NCBI GenBank assembly: GCA_949592205.1
Contig: CATIUR010000002.1
Span: 4,744,501-4,808,500, forward strand
Direction of reading: 5' to 3'
DNA length: 64,000 nucleotides
Source of the DNA: Helichrysum umbraculigerum
Taxonomy: Eukaryota; Streptophyta; Magnoliopsida; Asterales; Asteraceae
The notes under the pieces are model-generated. The model worked only from the letters and a program-made list of their open reading frames with translations. It was not told where the DNA came from and did no database searches. This document shows, piece by piece, positions 33,942 to 45,361 of this stretch. Positions within the stretch are counted from its first letter, which is position 1; the number at the start of each line of letters is the position of its first letter. The position numbers were made by a program, and so were the translations under genes.

Positions 33942-35201
33942 TTGCAAATAAGAGCCGACCCTTATGATGGCGAGGAACAAGATTCTATTTCTAATGATAA
34001 TACACCAATCAAAACTGGTGTATCTTATGCTAGTGTCGTGAATGGGGAACCAAGTGTACCGAAGATTAATTTTCGGTTACTTGAGACTCAGCCTAGTACG
34101 GATAATGCGGATGTTCATATCCCAATGTCCTCGGTTTTGAAAGCTAACGCGCGTTTCGAGAACACTTTATATGGATATTTTCTGGGTAAGAGAGTTGCGT
34201 TTCCTGTTGTCGAGAACTATGTTATGAACGTTTGGAAGAAATACGGCATCACAAAAGCTATGATGAATGCCCAAGGTTTCTTCTTTTTTAAGTTTGATTC
34301 TGAGGCAGGTTTGGATGGGGTATTGGAAAATGGTCCATGGTTTGTTCGGAAGATTCCAATTGTTTTAAAGAAGTGGTCTTCTACATCTTCTTTGCTGAAG
34401 GAGGATTTAGTATCTGTTCCGATTTGGGTTAAGTTTCATGGGGTTCCTATAGCTGCTTTTACTGAGGATGGATTGAGTGCTATTGCTTCTAAGTTGGGTA
34501 CCCCTCTTATGCTTGACTCGTATACCAGCTCTATGTGTGTCAACTCATGGGGTCGGTTGGATTTTGCTCGTGCCTTGATTGATGTTAGGGCCGATCGAGT
34601 TCCTAAGGATACTATGGTGGTTTCTGTTCCATTTGTGGAAGGTGTTGGGTATTCTTTACATACGGTTCGAGTTGAGTATGAATGGAAGCCCCCTAGATGT
34701 AATACTTGTACGGTTTTTGGGCATGCTGCTGATCAGTGTTCAAAGTGTCTTGTTGCATCAGATAACAATGGTCCTGGGAAGGGTGGTAAAGGGGATGAAA
34801 CGAAAACTGATGGATTTCAAACACCACGGAAACCATTCAAGGGGCTTGTGGTTGGTAGTACAAAGAAAGTGGTTGGTGCACCTCCTAAAAAGGTGTTTGT
34901 CCCTAAAAAAAAGACAACGGAGGTTGCTGAGACAACAACTTCTAATTCGTTTGAGGCTCTTTCTAAAGAAGATATTATAATTGACAATAATGTTTCTTCG
35001 ATTCGGAAGAAGGGTAACCAACATGAGGATAGCGGGAAGAAAGTGGATTTTAGTGCACATACTGCGGTTCACATATTTGATATGGCTGATGAGGATGCGG
35101 ATGATGATGCGGATGATGAAGATGAAATTCTTAATCCTTTAGATAGTGAGATGGCTGATTTCATGAGTATTCATGATAGGAAAGGTGGTAGGAAGAAATG
35201 A
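33942..35201 (+). CDS. DUF4283 / zinc-knuckle protein (LINE ORF1-like)
   Basis: The 419-codon frame has its ATG (33942) in the flanking solo LTR. Insertion-derived codons start at 33961, so the native start is missing. The DUF4283 domain covers about residues 70-215 (VVENYVMNVWKKYGI, GFFFFKFDSEAGLDGVLENG, GPWFVRKIPIVLKKW, VPIWVKFHGVPI). A CCHC knuckle, CNTCTVFGHAADQC, lies near 253-266. A Lys-rich linker and an acidic Asp-rich tail follow. In plant L1-type LINEs such proteins are ORF1 RNA-binding components. The frame has no stop, so the insertion is fairly recent or came from an expressed gene copy. Confidence 0.85.
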   Translation: MQIRADPYDGEEQDSISNDNTPIKTGVSYASVVNGEPSVPKINFRLLETQPSTDNADVHIPMSSVLKANARFENTLYGYFLGKRVAFPVVENYVMNVWKKYGITKAMMNAQGFFFFKFDSEAGLDGVLENGPWFVRKIPIVLKKWSSTSSLLKEDLVSVPIWVKFHGVPIAAFTEDGLSAIASKLGTPLMLDSYTSSMCVNSWGRLDFARALIDVRADRVPKDTMVVSVPFVEGVGYSLHTVRVEYEWKPPRCNTCTVFGHAADQCSKCLVASDNNGPGKGGKGDETKTDGFQTPRKPFKGLVVGSTKKVVGAPPKKVFVPKKKTTEVAETTTSNSFEALSKEDIIIDNNVSSIRKKGNQHEDSGKKVDFSAHTAVHIFDMADEDADDDADDEDEILNPLDSEMADFMSIHDRKGGRKK

Positions 35202-35376
35202 GTCTTGTGGTTGTTGTTTGATTTATATTTGAGTCAAATTTTGTTTAGTGGCTGTGTCCTTGTTATGTAGTCTTTTTGCCTATGTAACGGGCTGTGGTGT
35301 GGGATTCACTCACATCCATTGTACTTAAATGTTTTTGGGAATATATTCACCGGGTAATTCTACCCTTTACCCAAAA
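33961..35376 (+). mobile_element. LINE-derived insertion carrying only an ORF1-like gene
   Basis: The insertion is flanked by an exact 15-bp duplication (aaataagagccgacc at 33946-33960 and 35377-35391) and ends in a short A run (aaaaaa) before the right copy. The ORF1-like frame is followed by about 170 bp of 3' UTR-like sequence and the A tail. There is no ORF2 (endonuclease-RT). It is 5' truncated within ORF1 or just before it. Confidence 0.88.
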
Positions 35377-35391
35377 AAATAAGAGCCGACC

Positions 35392-36771
35392 GTACAACGA
35401 CGCGTCAGGCTTGAATGTGTGTATGATTGTATGTATACTAATATACATAAATACTATTGAAGTTAGCACCAAGTGCTAATGATAATATCTAAACATGTAG
35501 ATATATATATATATATATAAATATATATATATATGTTTGTCGAATGAGCAAACGTAAGTAACAATCATGACACGCATGAAAATAATTGATTTTATCTAAA
35601 TACGTATAAGCAAATATTTAGATATTAAGTAGTACGTTGGTCCTAGGTATGAATGCTCATTACCTAGTTGAATTGTATTAGTATGAAGAATCTATACTAA
35701 CATATTATGTTATCGTATACTTCTAGCCTAAAGCCTAGCAAGTATATTGAGGTTCCTGAATTGTATTGAAAATATTAGTTCCTAAAAGAGCAACTAATCC
35801 TGTAATTGTATATATATCATCTAGTGTAGGTAGAACTAACTAGTTCTAATGTATTGGATAATATTGTCCCGCGACAATATGGCCAATGAATAGTACTAAC
35901 TATATCAAGTTATGTCTAGGTAATTGTTTTCCAACAATCTGATAGTGTACGATTGTGACCTATCTAGATTAGGTCTTGATATTGTTCCAAAACGACGTGT
36001 TGGGTGTAATTCCTAAGTATTACACATTTGTATTACATACAGTAATATAATTGATTGTGAATTATAAAAGATTATTAATATAATTCGAAAACAGTTGTTG
36101 TGCATGTGTTTCACCCCAAAAACAGTAAAACAGTTGAAAGAGTGGGGCTATGAAACTCACCTGAGGAGCTAGCGTCCTAATGTAACGAGTCGTGTCCAAA
36201 TATGATCTCCTAGTGTCAAGTGCGAATCGAGGCCAAATGAGGAAGAAAACGAAGGTGTGGCCTTTGTTAATGTTGCTCCTCTCTTGTTGGTGATTCCGAA
36301 AATGTAAATTTTCGTGGGTCGATTTGAAGATCCGAAATTGGGTAAAAAATTTTAGAGAGAGAGTTTTAGGTGAGGTGTGTGAAATGAAATGAAAGAAATG
36401 AAAGAATGAGGGAGGGGTTTGGGGGGTTGGGTGGCTGATCCAAAAGGGGTGGGGAGGAGTTTCCCCCACTTCGTTCCTATTTTGCAGTGTAAAATACCCG
36501 TATTTTGTACCCGAATAATATATATAAATTTAATATTTTTAGATTTATATTTCCGTTCTTTCGATTAGTAATTAATTAAATTAAAAATAGTTTTATTCAA
36601 TTTTAAAATCTAATGTGACTTCAAATGGTTTTATTTGTGATTATTACATAATCACTATTCATTATATAAAATGTAAAGTTTTCGCTCGCTGAGTTATAAT
36701 TGTATATAATAATACAATTATAAAAAAGTTTAAATTAGACGCGCAAGTTGACTTTTTGACCAGGTGTTACA
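35392..36771 (-). other. Remainder of solo LTR D after the LINE
   Basis: AT-rich LTR sequence including a (TA)n microsatellite at about 35499-35534. CT-rich leader-like sequence on the minus strand (about 36470-36300) probably marks the transcription start region of the LTR. An open frame there on the minus strand is not credible as a gene. Confidence 0.65.
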
Positions 36772-36776
36772 ATGAC

Positions 36777-38574
36777 TAAGTCCACAAAAACTTTCACAAC
36801 CACAATCGAATCATTATGATCATCACATTACATCGATACTTACATGGCGATATCCACGCACACATGGAAAGTTTATGAGAAACACCACTTTTAGCCCTCG
36901 CGCTACACGTGAAAACCTCACAGTTTGTACTTACTTAGCCCTTGCGCCACACTTATGAAATTTTGTGATCACGATCTACTATTAGCCCTAGAGCTACACT
37001 TTTAAGACATAAGATACACACCCATTTACAGCACACTAGTGTTGCACTCACAGTACGTTGATACTGCATCACGGCACTTAGCCTCGCGTCTCACAGCACT
37101 TCGGTACGACATTTATAGTACACTAGTACTACATTACCATGCTTCTATCATTGCATCCACAGTACGTTAGTACTGCATCTTAGTACCTTGAGTACTACAC
37201 TTCGACACCTTAGGGCTACGCACAGTATAAGAGTACTGCTTCATTTTCCGTTGTTCTACTATAATGACATAGTCTTGGTTAACTACATTGATCACGCTAC
37301 TCAATCGTATTTTGACTACACGTTAAAACAAACAACTTCACCAACCACAAAACTTGGAACGTGGTGAAACACGCTAACACGACAGAAGATTAACTCGACA
37401 GATTTACATACCACACGCGACACCGAAGACTTCGATTCCACAGGAAATAGAGTAATTCCGCTCGTGATTCGTTCAGGATATAATAACTTCAAACATCTTT
37501 CGTAAACTTCGAAGTCTGGAATCTTACAACGCATACCTTGAACGGTTTCTGATCCTTATCGTCGCACATCATCAAACTCCACGTTGTACAGTGGTACATT
37601 ACTTCTTGTATGAATATTTATGATAACCTTGATTTAAACCTCATGTATCCCTTCATCCTTGTCATTAAGACTCTCATCATGTCGCCCCGATGACAATACT
37701 TCCGTCAAGCCGAGCTTGACCAATACTTTACCCAAAGAGTGAATACTGTTTTAACTACTCAAGACTTGCAAACAAGAGGCGAGGAGACACCTAACAACAC
37801 ACCTCCAACCCGACCACATATGTACCAGGACATCTGAACTACAAACCTCTAAACTTCGAAGGCACTGAAGGTGTCATTGGCCTGTTACATCACCCGCTTC
37901 AATCAGTTGGCACTGCTGTGCCCATCCTTAGTTGATCCGGAATATAAAAGGATCTAATGTTACATCTAGGGATTTCCCCCACGCACTCAAGGTATAGTCA
38001 CCGCCTCCAACTCTACAAACACTCTAGGTGCCATTCGTATGGCACAGAATTATACGACACAAACTGTTCGCTAAGGAACACCTGCTGCCAAAGATACTTC
38101 AAACCCGTCTAGAGATAATCAGCGTAACCAACAAAAAAGGCTGCTACTCCTGAGCCCTAAACTATTGACTATGACGATTTAGAGTCACACAAGGGGAACA
38201 ACCCTACCGCTTCCGTGCTACATGCTTGATGAATCCTTCACACCACTCAGTATTTCATTTGTTTCTTTAGATTCTAAGTACACGATAGAGTTAAGAAACG
38301 ACATATCTTTCTCAGCCGACAGTGTAACCCCCGATTTCACATTAGAGCTCCCTTCATCAAGATCACCATTAATACGTATCAACTACTCTAACACCGTACC
38401 GCGATCCTTTGTTCTGAGGAACCATATACTTTCTTACCGTATTTTAGTAACGACCGTCGTACAGAATTGTGATGAATCCAACCTGATTCGTGCATCAAAT
38501 TTCTACATGTCTTTAGATTGACGGCGAATATCATGAAAATGTGTCTTAATATAGAAACCATCATTTCGTAGGAA
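36777..38574 (+). pseudogene. Element A decayed gag capsid and protease-like pieces
   Basis: No long frame is present before 38222. Around 37886-38075, conceptual translation gives pieces reminiscent of Gypsy Gag: YITRFNQLALLCPS, then FPPRTQGIVTASNS and AIRMAQNYTTQTVR, interrupted by stops. At 38222-38521 a 99-codon frame contains SKYTIELRND and DFTLELPSS, which resembles Gypsy aspartic protease but lacks a visible DSG/DTG. The stretch 36900-37250 is a low-complexity run built on ctacac/cactag words. The assignments rest on short matches. Confidence 0.45.
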
Positions 38575-39630
38575 ATGACCGATCACTCCATCAACAACCC
38601 CTCATCGGACGACGATCAACCCCGCGAGGAACAGACGATATTTCCTTACCTTCTCACTTTGGAAAATAATACTAAACTTTTGAGAGACGAACCACTAAGG
38701 ACAATGGCAGCGCATACACTGCCCGCCACCGAGGGAACTGCTGAAACAACCCAAGCAGGACCGACACTCAATCTCACCACTACTGACCTTGCCACTACTA
38801 CTTTTGCCAACCGCTCGCTCACGAAGGATACACTTGCTACTGATGACACCAACACCGACAGTACCCAACGTACCGACATAACTCTTGACACCCTACGCAA
38901 ACAACTAGCCGAGGCACGAGAGGAAATTGTGGACCTCCGTGAATACATTGAACAAAACAATGTACACCTTCTCAACCATGGCACTCACTTGATTTCAATG
39001 GAGAACAACCTAAACAATGTACACCTTCTCAACCATGGCACTCGCCTGATTTCAATGGAGAACACCCTGGGAAAACTACTGCTACTACAGCCAATAATTC
39101 AAAACACAAATCTTATGGTCGACAACATGATGACACAGACTGCCCGACCTATTGCTTCCACTAAAAGGAGCACCGAGATTCAAGTTCCAAAACCTAAAAG
39201 GAACCCGAGAGAGAATCCCAACACCGACTTTACTCAGCCCGAAGCCAAAAGGGTGAAAACTGTTCAAGCCAACACTGCTGAATCCGAATCGAGGAATTAC
39301 AAAGGACGCAAACCCTTTTGTTCACTATGCAATCTGCACCATGATGGACCATGCGTACCACCCTGTAAGCGATGCAGAAATTATGGACACCAAGTTCAGG
39401 ACTGCAAATTCCCTCCCACAGGCACTAACTCTGAGGGATTGAAAATTTGCTTCAAATGTGAAAACACTGGGCATATCAAGAGTAACTGCCCGCTACTGAC
39501 AATTAAGGGTAAAAACAACAAAGAGAAGAACATTCATGTTGAAACCTCCACAGATAAAGCCCCTGAGACCGACTTCGACCCGAACACTACTGCGGGTACG
39601 TCTCTATACGATAATTTAATCTCGTTATGA
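38575..39630 (+). CDS. Element A zinc-finger Gag-like ORF
   Basis: This 351-codon ORF has an acidic/Thr-rich N-terminus. A coiled coil follows (LRKQLAEAREEIVDLREYIE, about residues 103-122). Next is a 19-codon unit present twice in tandem (NNVHLLNHGTHLISMENNL and its variant, about 38958-39071), then a basic linker. The Cys/His clusters are CSLCNLHHDGPC (about 250-261), CKRCRNYGHQVQDC (about 264-277) and CFKCENTGHIKSNC (about 292-305). Gypsy Gag proteins of the Del/Tekay type end in similar clusters, so this is probably the nucleocapsid end of Gag fused to, or evolved with, a new N-terminus. No protease or RT follows, although the sequence before the 3' LTR still resembles a pol end. Confidence 0.7.
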   Translation: MTDHSINNPSSDDDQPREEQTIFPYLLTLENNTKLLRDEPLRTMAAHTLPATEGTAETTQAGPTLNLTTTDLATTTFANRSLTKDTLATDDTNTDSTQRTDITLDTLRKQLAEAREEIVDLREYIEQNNVHLLNHGTHLISMENNLNNVHLLNHGTRLISMENTLGKLLLLQPIIQNTNLMVDNMMTQTARPIASTKRSTEIQVPKPKRNPRENPNTDFTQPEAKRVKTVQANTAESESRNYKGRKPFCSLCNLHHDGPCVPPCKRCRNYGHQVQDCKFPPTGTNSEGLKICFKCENTGHIKSNCPLLTIKGKNNKEKNIHVETSTDKAPETDFDPNTTAGTSLYDNLISL

Positions 39631-39946
39631 CATCGATAGAGTTTGGTTCACTCTACAAACTTACAGACTATCACAGACTTTGTGAACATTATAGGTTTCT
39701 CTAGACTACTAGTACACCAACTAGCTACTCTATGGTCACCGACTGACCAACTATCTGACCGTGTCCTTTGGACATCATAGTCAACCACGCCTAAAACTTT
39801 CCATCTCTTTTCCCTAGTGGACATTTGGGCTTTCGCCTAACAAGGGGAGGAAGGCCACGTGACTTAGACATTACATCACATGATACGATCACGCAAACTA
39901 CCACTTCGAACAATTTCGGGACGAAATTCCCTTAACAAGGGGAGAA
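39631..39946 (+). other. Element A 3' non-coding end with polypurine tract
   Basis: The stretch caatttcgggacgaaattcc then aacaaggggagaa directly before the 3' LTR resembles the junction at the end of Del/Tekay pol. The purine run 39934-39946 is the likely polypurine tract. An almost identical purine run occurs about 100 bp upstream (aacaaggggaggaagg, near 39840). Confidence 0.7.
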
Positions 39947-41731
39947 TGTAACACCCGCCAAATTTTAGGACTAGTTATTAGGTCCTAATCATTTTATAAA
40001 ACATATAATTAGTGCTAAGTTAGGCTAATTGTGTGTATCATTACGTGTATTATTATATATACGCATTTACGCGGTTAGAATTAATCGTGTCATTTTATAT
40101 TGGCCAAATTCCGATACACTAATACGGACGTTGGTGAACCCAATTTATTAAATAATGGTGAATTATTTGATAAACATATTTATTTCTAAATATTATTTCG
40201 ATAATATCATCTAAGTATTTCGTATCGTGCCAGATAAGTTATACGCGTCTAAAAAGCGCGAAACGTGCCCGACAAATGAAATTCATAAATTATATGTTTA
40301 TAACTCATTTCCAGGTATTTTAATAAAATACTTCAATTAAAATTTACGCGATTTCACAGAATCCAAAATAACGTTTAAAAACGTACGCGATTTAATCAAA
40401 TGTAAAATTCGCAACCGACGACCAAACGGAAACCCAAACATTATGTTGGACATTAAAACATAAAATTTTGGATAAAACTTTTACTTGAAATATCAAGTTT
40501 TTTATCATTTACGAAAACTTATATATAATACGTTTTACGATTAATCGAACGTTTAAACGATCGGGTAAACAAACACGGATATAATACCAAAAATTTGAGA
40601 CAAGATTTAACAACTTTCCCCTTCCTTTTTGACCATAAATGGCAGGCCAAACACATCCCTAAATTGGGGATCTTGCTCCCTAATCCTTTTTGACCATAAA
40701 CCAAACCAAGACCCCTAATTCCCTCAATCTTGCACCCCACTTCCTCTCTCTAACATCTCTCTAAGAAAACACACACTAAAAGCTCTCCCTCTCCTCTCTT
40801 GCTCACGGCTACACCACCATCTTCATCAACCTTCATCATCTAATACCAAGTTCTTGAAGAAAACACAAGAAGAAGGAGCAAAGGAAGCAAAACAAGCATC
40901 ATCTCACTCATCTCTCTCTCTAGGCTACGATTTTGTAAGATCCATCACTCCTCTCCCTCTAGATCTTCATGATTTACTTAGATCTATGTGTTATAAGTTC
41001 ATTTAACAAAGATAATGTCCAAATACAAGTCAAAAATACGTTTTTCATATGTATATATATAAAGACAGATTCTGACTTCCAAAAACCGACTCACCAAAAC
41101 ATCCATAACTTGAGTTCTAGGTCGAATTAGAATGTGTATCTTATATCAAAACCTTTGTATGGAAGTCCTCTACAAAAAGTTCTTCCATGGCCCGGCATGA
41201 AAACCCACGGATTTTTTTGTAGAACCCGATCTTTGGACTGTAGCTGTTTTGGACCCGATTTGCCTATCTCCTCGTAATGATTTTATTTGACCACCTTAAA
41301 GGCCACTATAATTCTTGGAAAAATTTGACAATATACTAGACACCTTGAAGAATATGTATAATTTTTTGGTTGGGTTGGATTCGGACTAAAAATGGCTCAA
41401 ATCGAGAGCTCAATCGAGTTAAAACCTGGAAAACATAATAATAGGGGCTGTTTTGACATTTTCTTGGAAACGACACTTCGAGAGACCCACGAAACATAAC
41501 GACAATTTTTATAAACTCATTTTACCATTTTAAGACTTGTGTAAAAGTCTCGGGTCAAACCGATCATGTTTGACTATCGAACCGAAATTGAGAACATGAT
41601 CAGCCTCTAGTGTCGCTAAGGGGCCAAACCCGATAGCGACACTAGTCCAATGTCGCCAAATCCGATTTAGTGTCGCCATAGCGACACTAAACCTTGTGTC
41701 GCTAAAAAAATCAATTGTCGCAAATAGCGAC
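39947..41731 (+). repeat. Element A 3' LTR, first part
   Basis: It starts TGTAACACCC and pairs with 1889-2377 and 28198-30063 of the 5' LTR. It contains one copy of the 287-bp unit. It is cut at GCGAC (41727-41731) by element F. Confidence 0.92.
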
Positions 41732-42793
41732 TGTTGAGTCACTGGTCGCTGACCATGTTGAGTCACTGATCGCTGACCAACTCAACTTAACACTACTCGA
41801 TGAAGAAATGAATTGTATCAAAGCTGCTGTTTCTGAAAATTGGTTTCGCTGATCGTCATTCATTCTACTCTCAAGGAATTGATATGCTGAGGAAGATTAA
41901 AGCTCAACTTTGTGTGTCGCTGATCTTGACAGCGAGAGCTCTACATCTTCAAATCAATAAAGGCAAAAGTCACTGCCAGAATAACAGCTAGTCACTGAAG
42001 ATCTCTAGTTCAAGTCATTCTACAAGAGCATGTTAGCTCGTAGTGAGTGAGGAGGATTACTGCATCTTTAGGGACTATTCAATAAAGCCTCTCAATCATC
42101 AAGTACAGAAAGTACTGTACTTATCTATACATCAGCAAGAGTGTTCCAATTTGAAGTATGTCCGAAAGATTACGTGGTAGCAAAAGATTGGTTTTAAGGT
42201 AACGAGATATTTGCGGTAACAGAATTGGGACCCGCAGAATGTCGGTTCATCAGAGATCAAGCCAATCAAGCAGCGACACGTGTCATTCCAAGATCCTATT
42301 TTATAGGAGATATTTTAGGAACTCTTGTAGTATAAATAGTCCAGTGTTTTGTACTATAGAGGCTAGTCGTTCAATCGTACTTATCACTTGTGTGTCAGTG
42401 ATCAGTTTGTCTAGAGTACGTATTGTCGATCCAGCGAGAGAACAGTCAGCGTGTTTGTCCACTACTGTTCTTCTCAATTTGTAATAGATTAGCTAAGTGT
42501 TTGAATTGGATTAACATTGGTTAATCCATTCCGCATTCAACACTTGTGAATTTCATGATCAATATAATTCACCATTTAAGCTACTATTACTTTGTTACTT
42601 TGATATTGTCATATATTTGAATACTATGTTGTTATCGTTTATACTCTGCTTCTGTTAAACAATTTAAAACTAACTAATTAACTAAGTTAAAATCTGAAAT
42701 AGTTTTAAAATTGTATTCAACCCCCCTTTCTACAATTAAACTTTACACTTTGCGATTCCAAATCACTAACTGATAGTGATTCCGGGACTCTCA
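41732..42793 (+). repeat. Element F 5' LTR
   Basis: It starts with a 24-bp direct duplication (41732-41755 and 41756-41779, tgttgagtcactg...) that the 3' LTR lacks. A G-box palindrome GACACGTGTC at 42275-42284 lies about 47 bp upstream of TATAAATA (42331-42338). Confidence 0.93.
42275..42338 (+). promoter_or_regulatory. Element F promoter: G-box palindrome and TATA box
   Basis: GACACGTGTC (42275-42284) contains CACGTG, the core bound by plant bZIP and bHLH factors, and TATAAATA follows at 42331. The same pair is at 51109-51118/51165-51172 and in element G at 55093-55102/55152-55159. Confidence 0.65.
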
Positions 42794-42795
42794 AT

Positions 42796-42807
42796 TGGTA
42801 TCAGAGC
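42796..42807 (+). promoter_or_regulatory. Element F primer binding site (initiator tRNA-Met)
   Basis: The sequence tggtatcagagc starts two bases after the 5' LTR. Confidence 0.9.
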
Positions 42808-42841
42808 AGAGTTGGTTTAAATTCAATTAACCAGGTCTGCA

Positions 42842-44452
42842 ATGGAATCAGTAAAGTACAGTTGTGTAGACTCTGATTATCAGAAGGGAAATGGTTCTAC
42901 AACCAAACCACCAGCTTTTGATCCTTCAAGGATTGAAACTTGGATGTCCCGAATGATGATGTTTTTAGACCTAATTGACGATCGTCTCTGTATTACAATA
43001 ACCAATGGTCCCCACATTCCAACCACAATTATTCTTGCTGTCATTGCTACAGCTACTACTCCTGCTATACCAGAAATGGTTGTGCCCAAAAGAGAGGAAC
43101 AATGGTCGGATGAGGATAGACGATTGGTTAGACTGGATAAACAAGCTAAAATCTACATAGGCATGGCACTTTCTGATGAAGTGTTCGAATCTATCAGGCT
43201 TAGTAGAACTGCTAAAGACATGTGGGACACCCTTAGGAATATATATATTGGAACTCCTGATATTAATCGCTGCAGGGAAGTCAATCTCACTTGCCAGTAT
43301 GAGTTGTTCGCAATGGAACCCAATGAATCTCTGTCTTCTACTTACACCAGATACCAGTCACTGATGAACAAAATGGAGAAGGCTGGTATAGGCAAGGAAC
43401 AGAGATTTGTTGTTGAAAAGTTTCTGGAGTTGCTGCCAAGGAAAATCTGGGGAACCATTGCTACATGCACTAGACAGAGGAATGATTATTCAATTCTTAA
43501 TCTAACTCAGGTCTATGGTATTTTGCTCAACTGGGAGCAGTCTAAAAAGCAAGCTGATCAGAGTGAGCATATTCGTGCAACACTTGGAAGTCAGAAGATA
43601 TCCAATGCCCTTGTAGCTGAGCTTGATGAAATCGATCAGAGGCAGAAATCAAAAGTTTCTAAGAAAAGCTCAAAGTCGCTGATAGCTAGTGAAGAAGGTG
43701 AAGGTGCTGAAGAACAGTTGAAGTATGAATATGATGAGGGTCTGGAGAAGCTTGAAAAAGACATGGCCATGATGGTTGCTAATTTCAGAAGGAACACCAG
43801 ATCAAAAAGATTCGCTGGTGCTCCATTATCTGACAAGTTTCAATCTAAGGGAGAATGCTACAAGTGTGGCAAACCTGGTCATTTTGCAGCTGAATGTAGA
43901 TCAAAGTCAGTCAACCAAGTCCCTGAACCAGTGCCAGACTTCAGAAATGATAAGTATAACAAGTACAAGGAAAAGTACAAGAAACTGAAGGCAATGGCTA
44001 AATCTGGAAAGAAGAAGGGAAAAGGTTTCGTCGCTGAAGAAGGTTCATTCAGTGACTCTGACTCCTCATCATCAGATGAAGAAGAAGCAATGATTTGTTT
44101 AGATAAGGAGTACTGTCTGATGGCTGATGACGCTGAATTTCTTGAAGATATCAAAGAAGTCACTCCTAAGTGTTCAGCATCTGAATGGGATCCTGAAACT
44201 CTTTACAAGGTACACTGTTTCAAATCAGCTTCAGTTTCTGAAAAAGAGAATGTTTTTGAGTCTCTGATAGTTGACTTATCAAACGCTCATAACATTCAGA
44301 AAAGACAGAGATGTGAGATCAGTGACTTAAAATCAAGGCTAAATGATCAAGGTGAAAACGTGTCAAAACTAAAAAGATTAAAACTAGATCTTGATGCACA
44401 AACTTATGCAAATCAAGTATGTGTTCAAGAAAACACAATTTCAACAACTTAA
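42842..44452 (+). CDS. gag: Element F Gag
   Basis: This 536-codon Copia-type Gag starts 34 bp after the primer site. Residues about 10-60 (KPPAFDPSRIETWMSRMMMF) match the usual Sirevirus-like Gag start. The UBN2-like core follows (TAKDMWDTLRNIYIG, LSSTYTRYQSLMNKMEKAGI). The CCHC knuckle CYKCGKPGHFAAEC lies near 340-353. Downstream are a Lys-rich region, an acidic Ser/Asp/Glu block (SFSDSDSSSSDEEE) and a coiled-coil segment. The frame ends at TAA 44450-44452, but Gag sequence continues in the +1 shifted frame from about 44391, so a one-base indel lies near 44440. Confidence 0.88.
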   Translation: MESVKYSCVDSDYQKGNGSTTKPPAFDPSRIETWMSRMMMFLDLIDDRLCITITNGPHIPTTIILAVIATATTPAIPEMVVPKREEQWSDEDRRLVRLDKQAKIYIGMALSDEVFESIRLSRTAKDMWDTLRNIYIGTPDINRCREVNLTCQYELFAMEPNESLSSTYTRYQSLMNKMEKAGIGKEQRFVVEKFLELLPRKIWGTIATCTRQRNDYSILNLTQVYGILLNWEQSKKQADQSEHIRATLGSQKISNALVAELDEIDQRQKSKVSKKSSKSLIASEEGEGAEEQLKYEYDEGLEKLEKDMAMMVANFRRNTRSKRFAGAPLSDKFQSKGECYKCGKPGHFAAECRSKSVNQVPEPVPDFRNDKYNKYKEKYKKLKAMAKSGKKKGKGFVAEEGSFSDSDSSSSDEEEAMICLDKEYCLMADDAEFLEDIKEVTPKCSASEWDPETLYKVHCFKSASVSEKENVFESLIVDLSNAHNIQKRQRCEISDLKSRLNDQGENVSKLKRLKLDLDAQTYANQVCVQENTISTT

Positions 44453-45143
44453 AAAGGTCATGGAATTTTGGTGCAAATCAAATGATAATGTCAATCAATG
44501 CGTCAATAATCAAATTCCAAAACAAGTTAAAGCTATTTTGGGAGGAGATTATAAATATGATGCATCACTCGCTGACTCAACGAAAGTTGATCCTGTCTTT
44601 GATCCCAAGGGAATTTTTTCAGAAGCTATTTTTGAACCTATATCAGTCTTCAGTGAGCCAAGACCAAACTATTTTACAAAAAGAAAATTGGTCACTGATG
44701 ATTCTGATATGACAGAAGGTAGAGATGAGATAAATGTTTTGGAAACTGTCAAATCATCAGTAACTTCACATCTCATCAAAACCATCTCTGATAATCAAGT
44801 TATTATCAGAAACTTCACTAACACTGTATCAGTCACTGAGAGAACTTCTATCAGTGATCTTAAGTCAAAGATGCAGGAAGTAAAAATCAGCAAGAAAAGT
44901 TGTTTGACTGTGAAAGATCAACAACTTAAAACAAGGAAAGTCAAACAGGCCAGTCATGTTAACAAAAAGTCTTATAAATGTGGTGAAAGACAGCACTTGT
45001 CATCTGAATGCTCAGCTCTACCTATTTCAAAACATCAAACCATCAGTGAGCATTCAGATACGATTTATCCAAATCAGTGGAAGCCTAATCCCAGGCTTGG
45101 CCATTATGAACCCATCTCTGAATGGGTTCATCGTTTGAACTAA
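44391..45143 (+). pseudogene. gag: Element F Gag C-terminal part in shifted frame
   Basis: The real continuation begins near 44450 (LKKVMEFWCKSNDNVNQCVN). It carries NQIPKQVKAILGGDY and a long Ser/Lys-rich stretch. A degenerate second knuckle, SYKCGERQHLSSEC, lacks the first cysteine. The frame ends YEPISEWVHRLN then TAA. The match to the layout of B (second knuckle late in Gag) supports it as one ancestral protein. Confidence 0.75.
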
Positions 45144-45320
45144 ACATATGTCTCTTTCTACATGAGTATTTATTATGTTTTCATATTATGTTTTATATCA
45201 TTGATTTATCTTTTCTCTAAGCTGATCTTGTTAGTATTCTAAGTTGTAACTCGACCAGTGAAAGATAATCTAATGATATGATATTTAACTTATAAATAAC
45301 ATAATTTGTACTCATTTTTT

Positions 45321-45361
<41 letters not shown>

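Larger units (their letters stand above)
33108..36771 (-). mobile_element. Solo LTR D of a related Gypsy family, reversed, containing a LINE insertion
   Basis: It is bounded by TGTAACACCC and GGTGTTACA with duplication ATGAC at 33103-33107 and 36772-36776. Without the LINE it is about 2,233 bp and has no coding or primer sites, as expected after recombination between two LTRs. Its left end is the reverse complement of a sequence like the A LTR end (cf. gtatgcttccg and aaatttgggggtgttaca), so it belongs to a related but diverged family. Confidence 0.85.

Noticed and set aside
42239..42484. 81-codon ORF in the F LTR (repeated at 51073-51318)
   Set aside because: It lies across the promoter in both LTRs and begins upstream of the G-box; no coding evidence.
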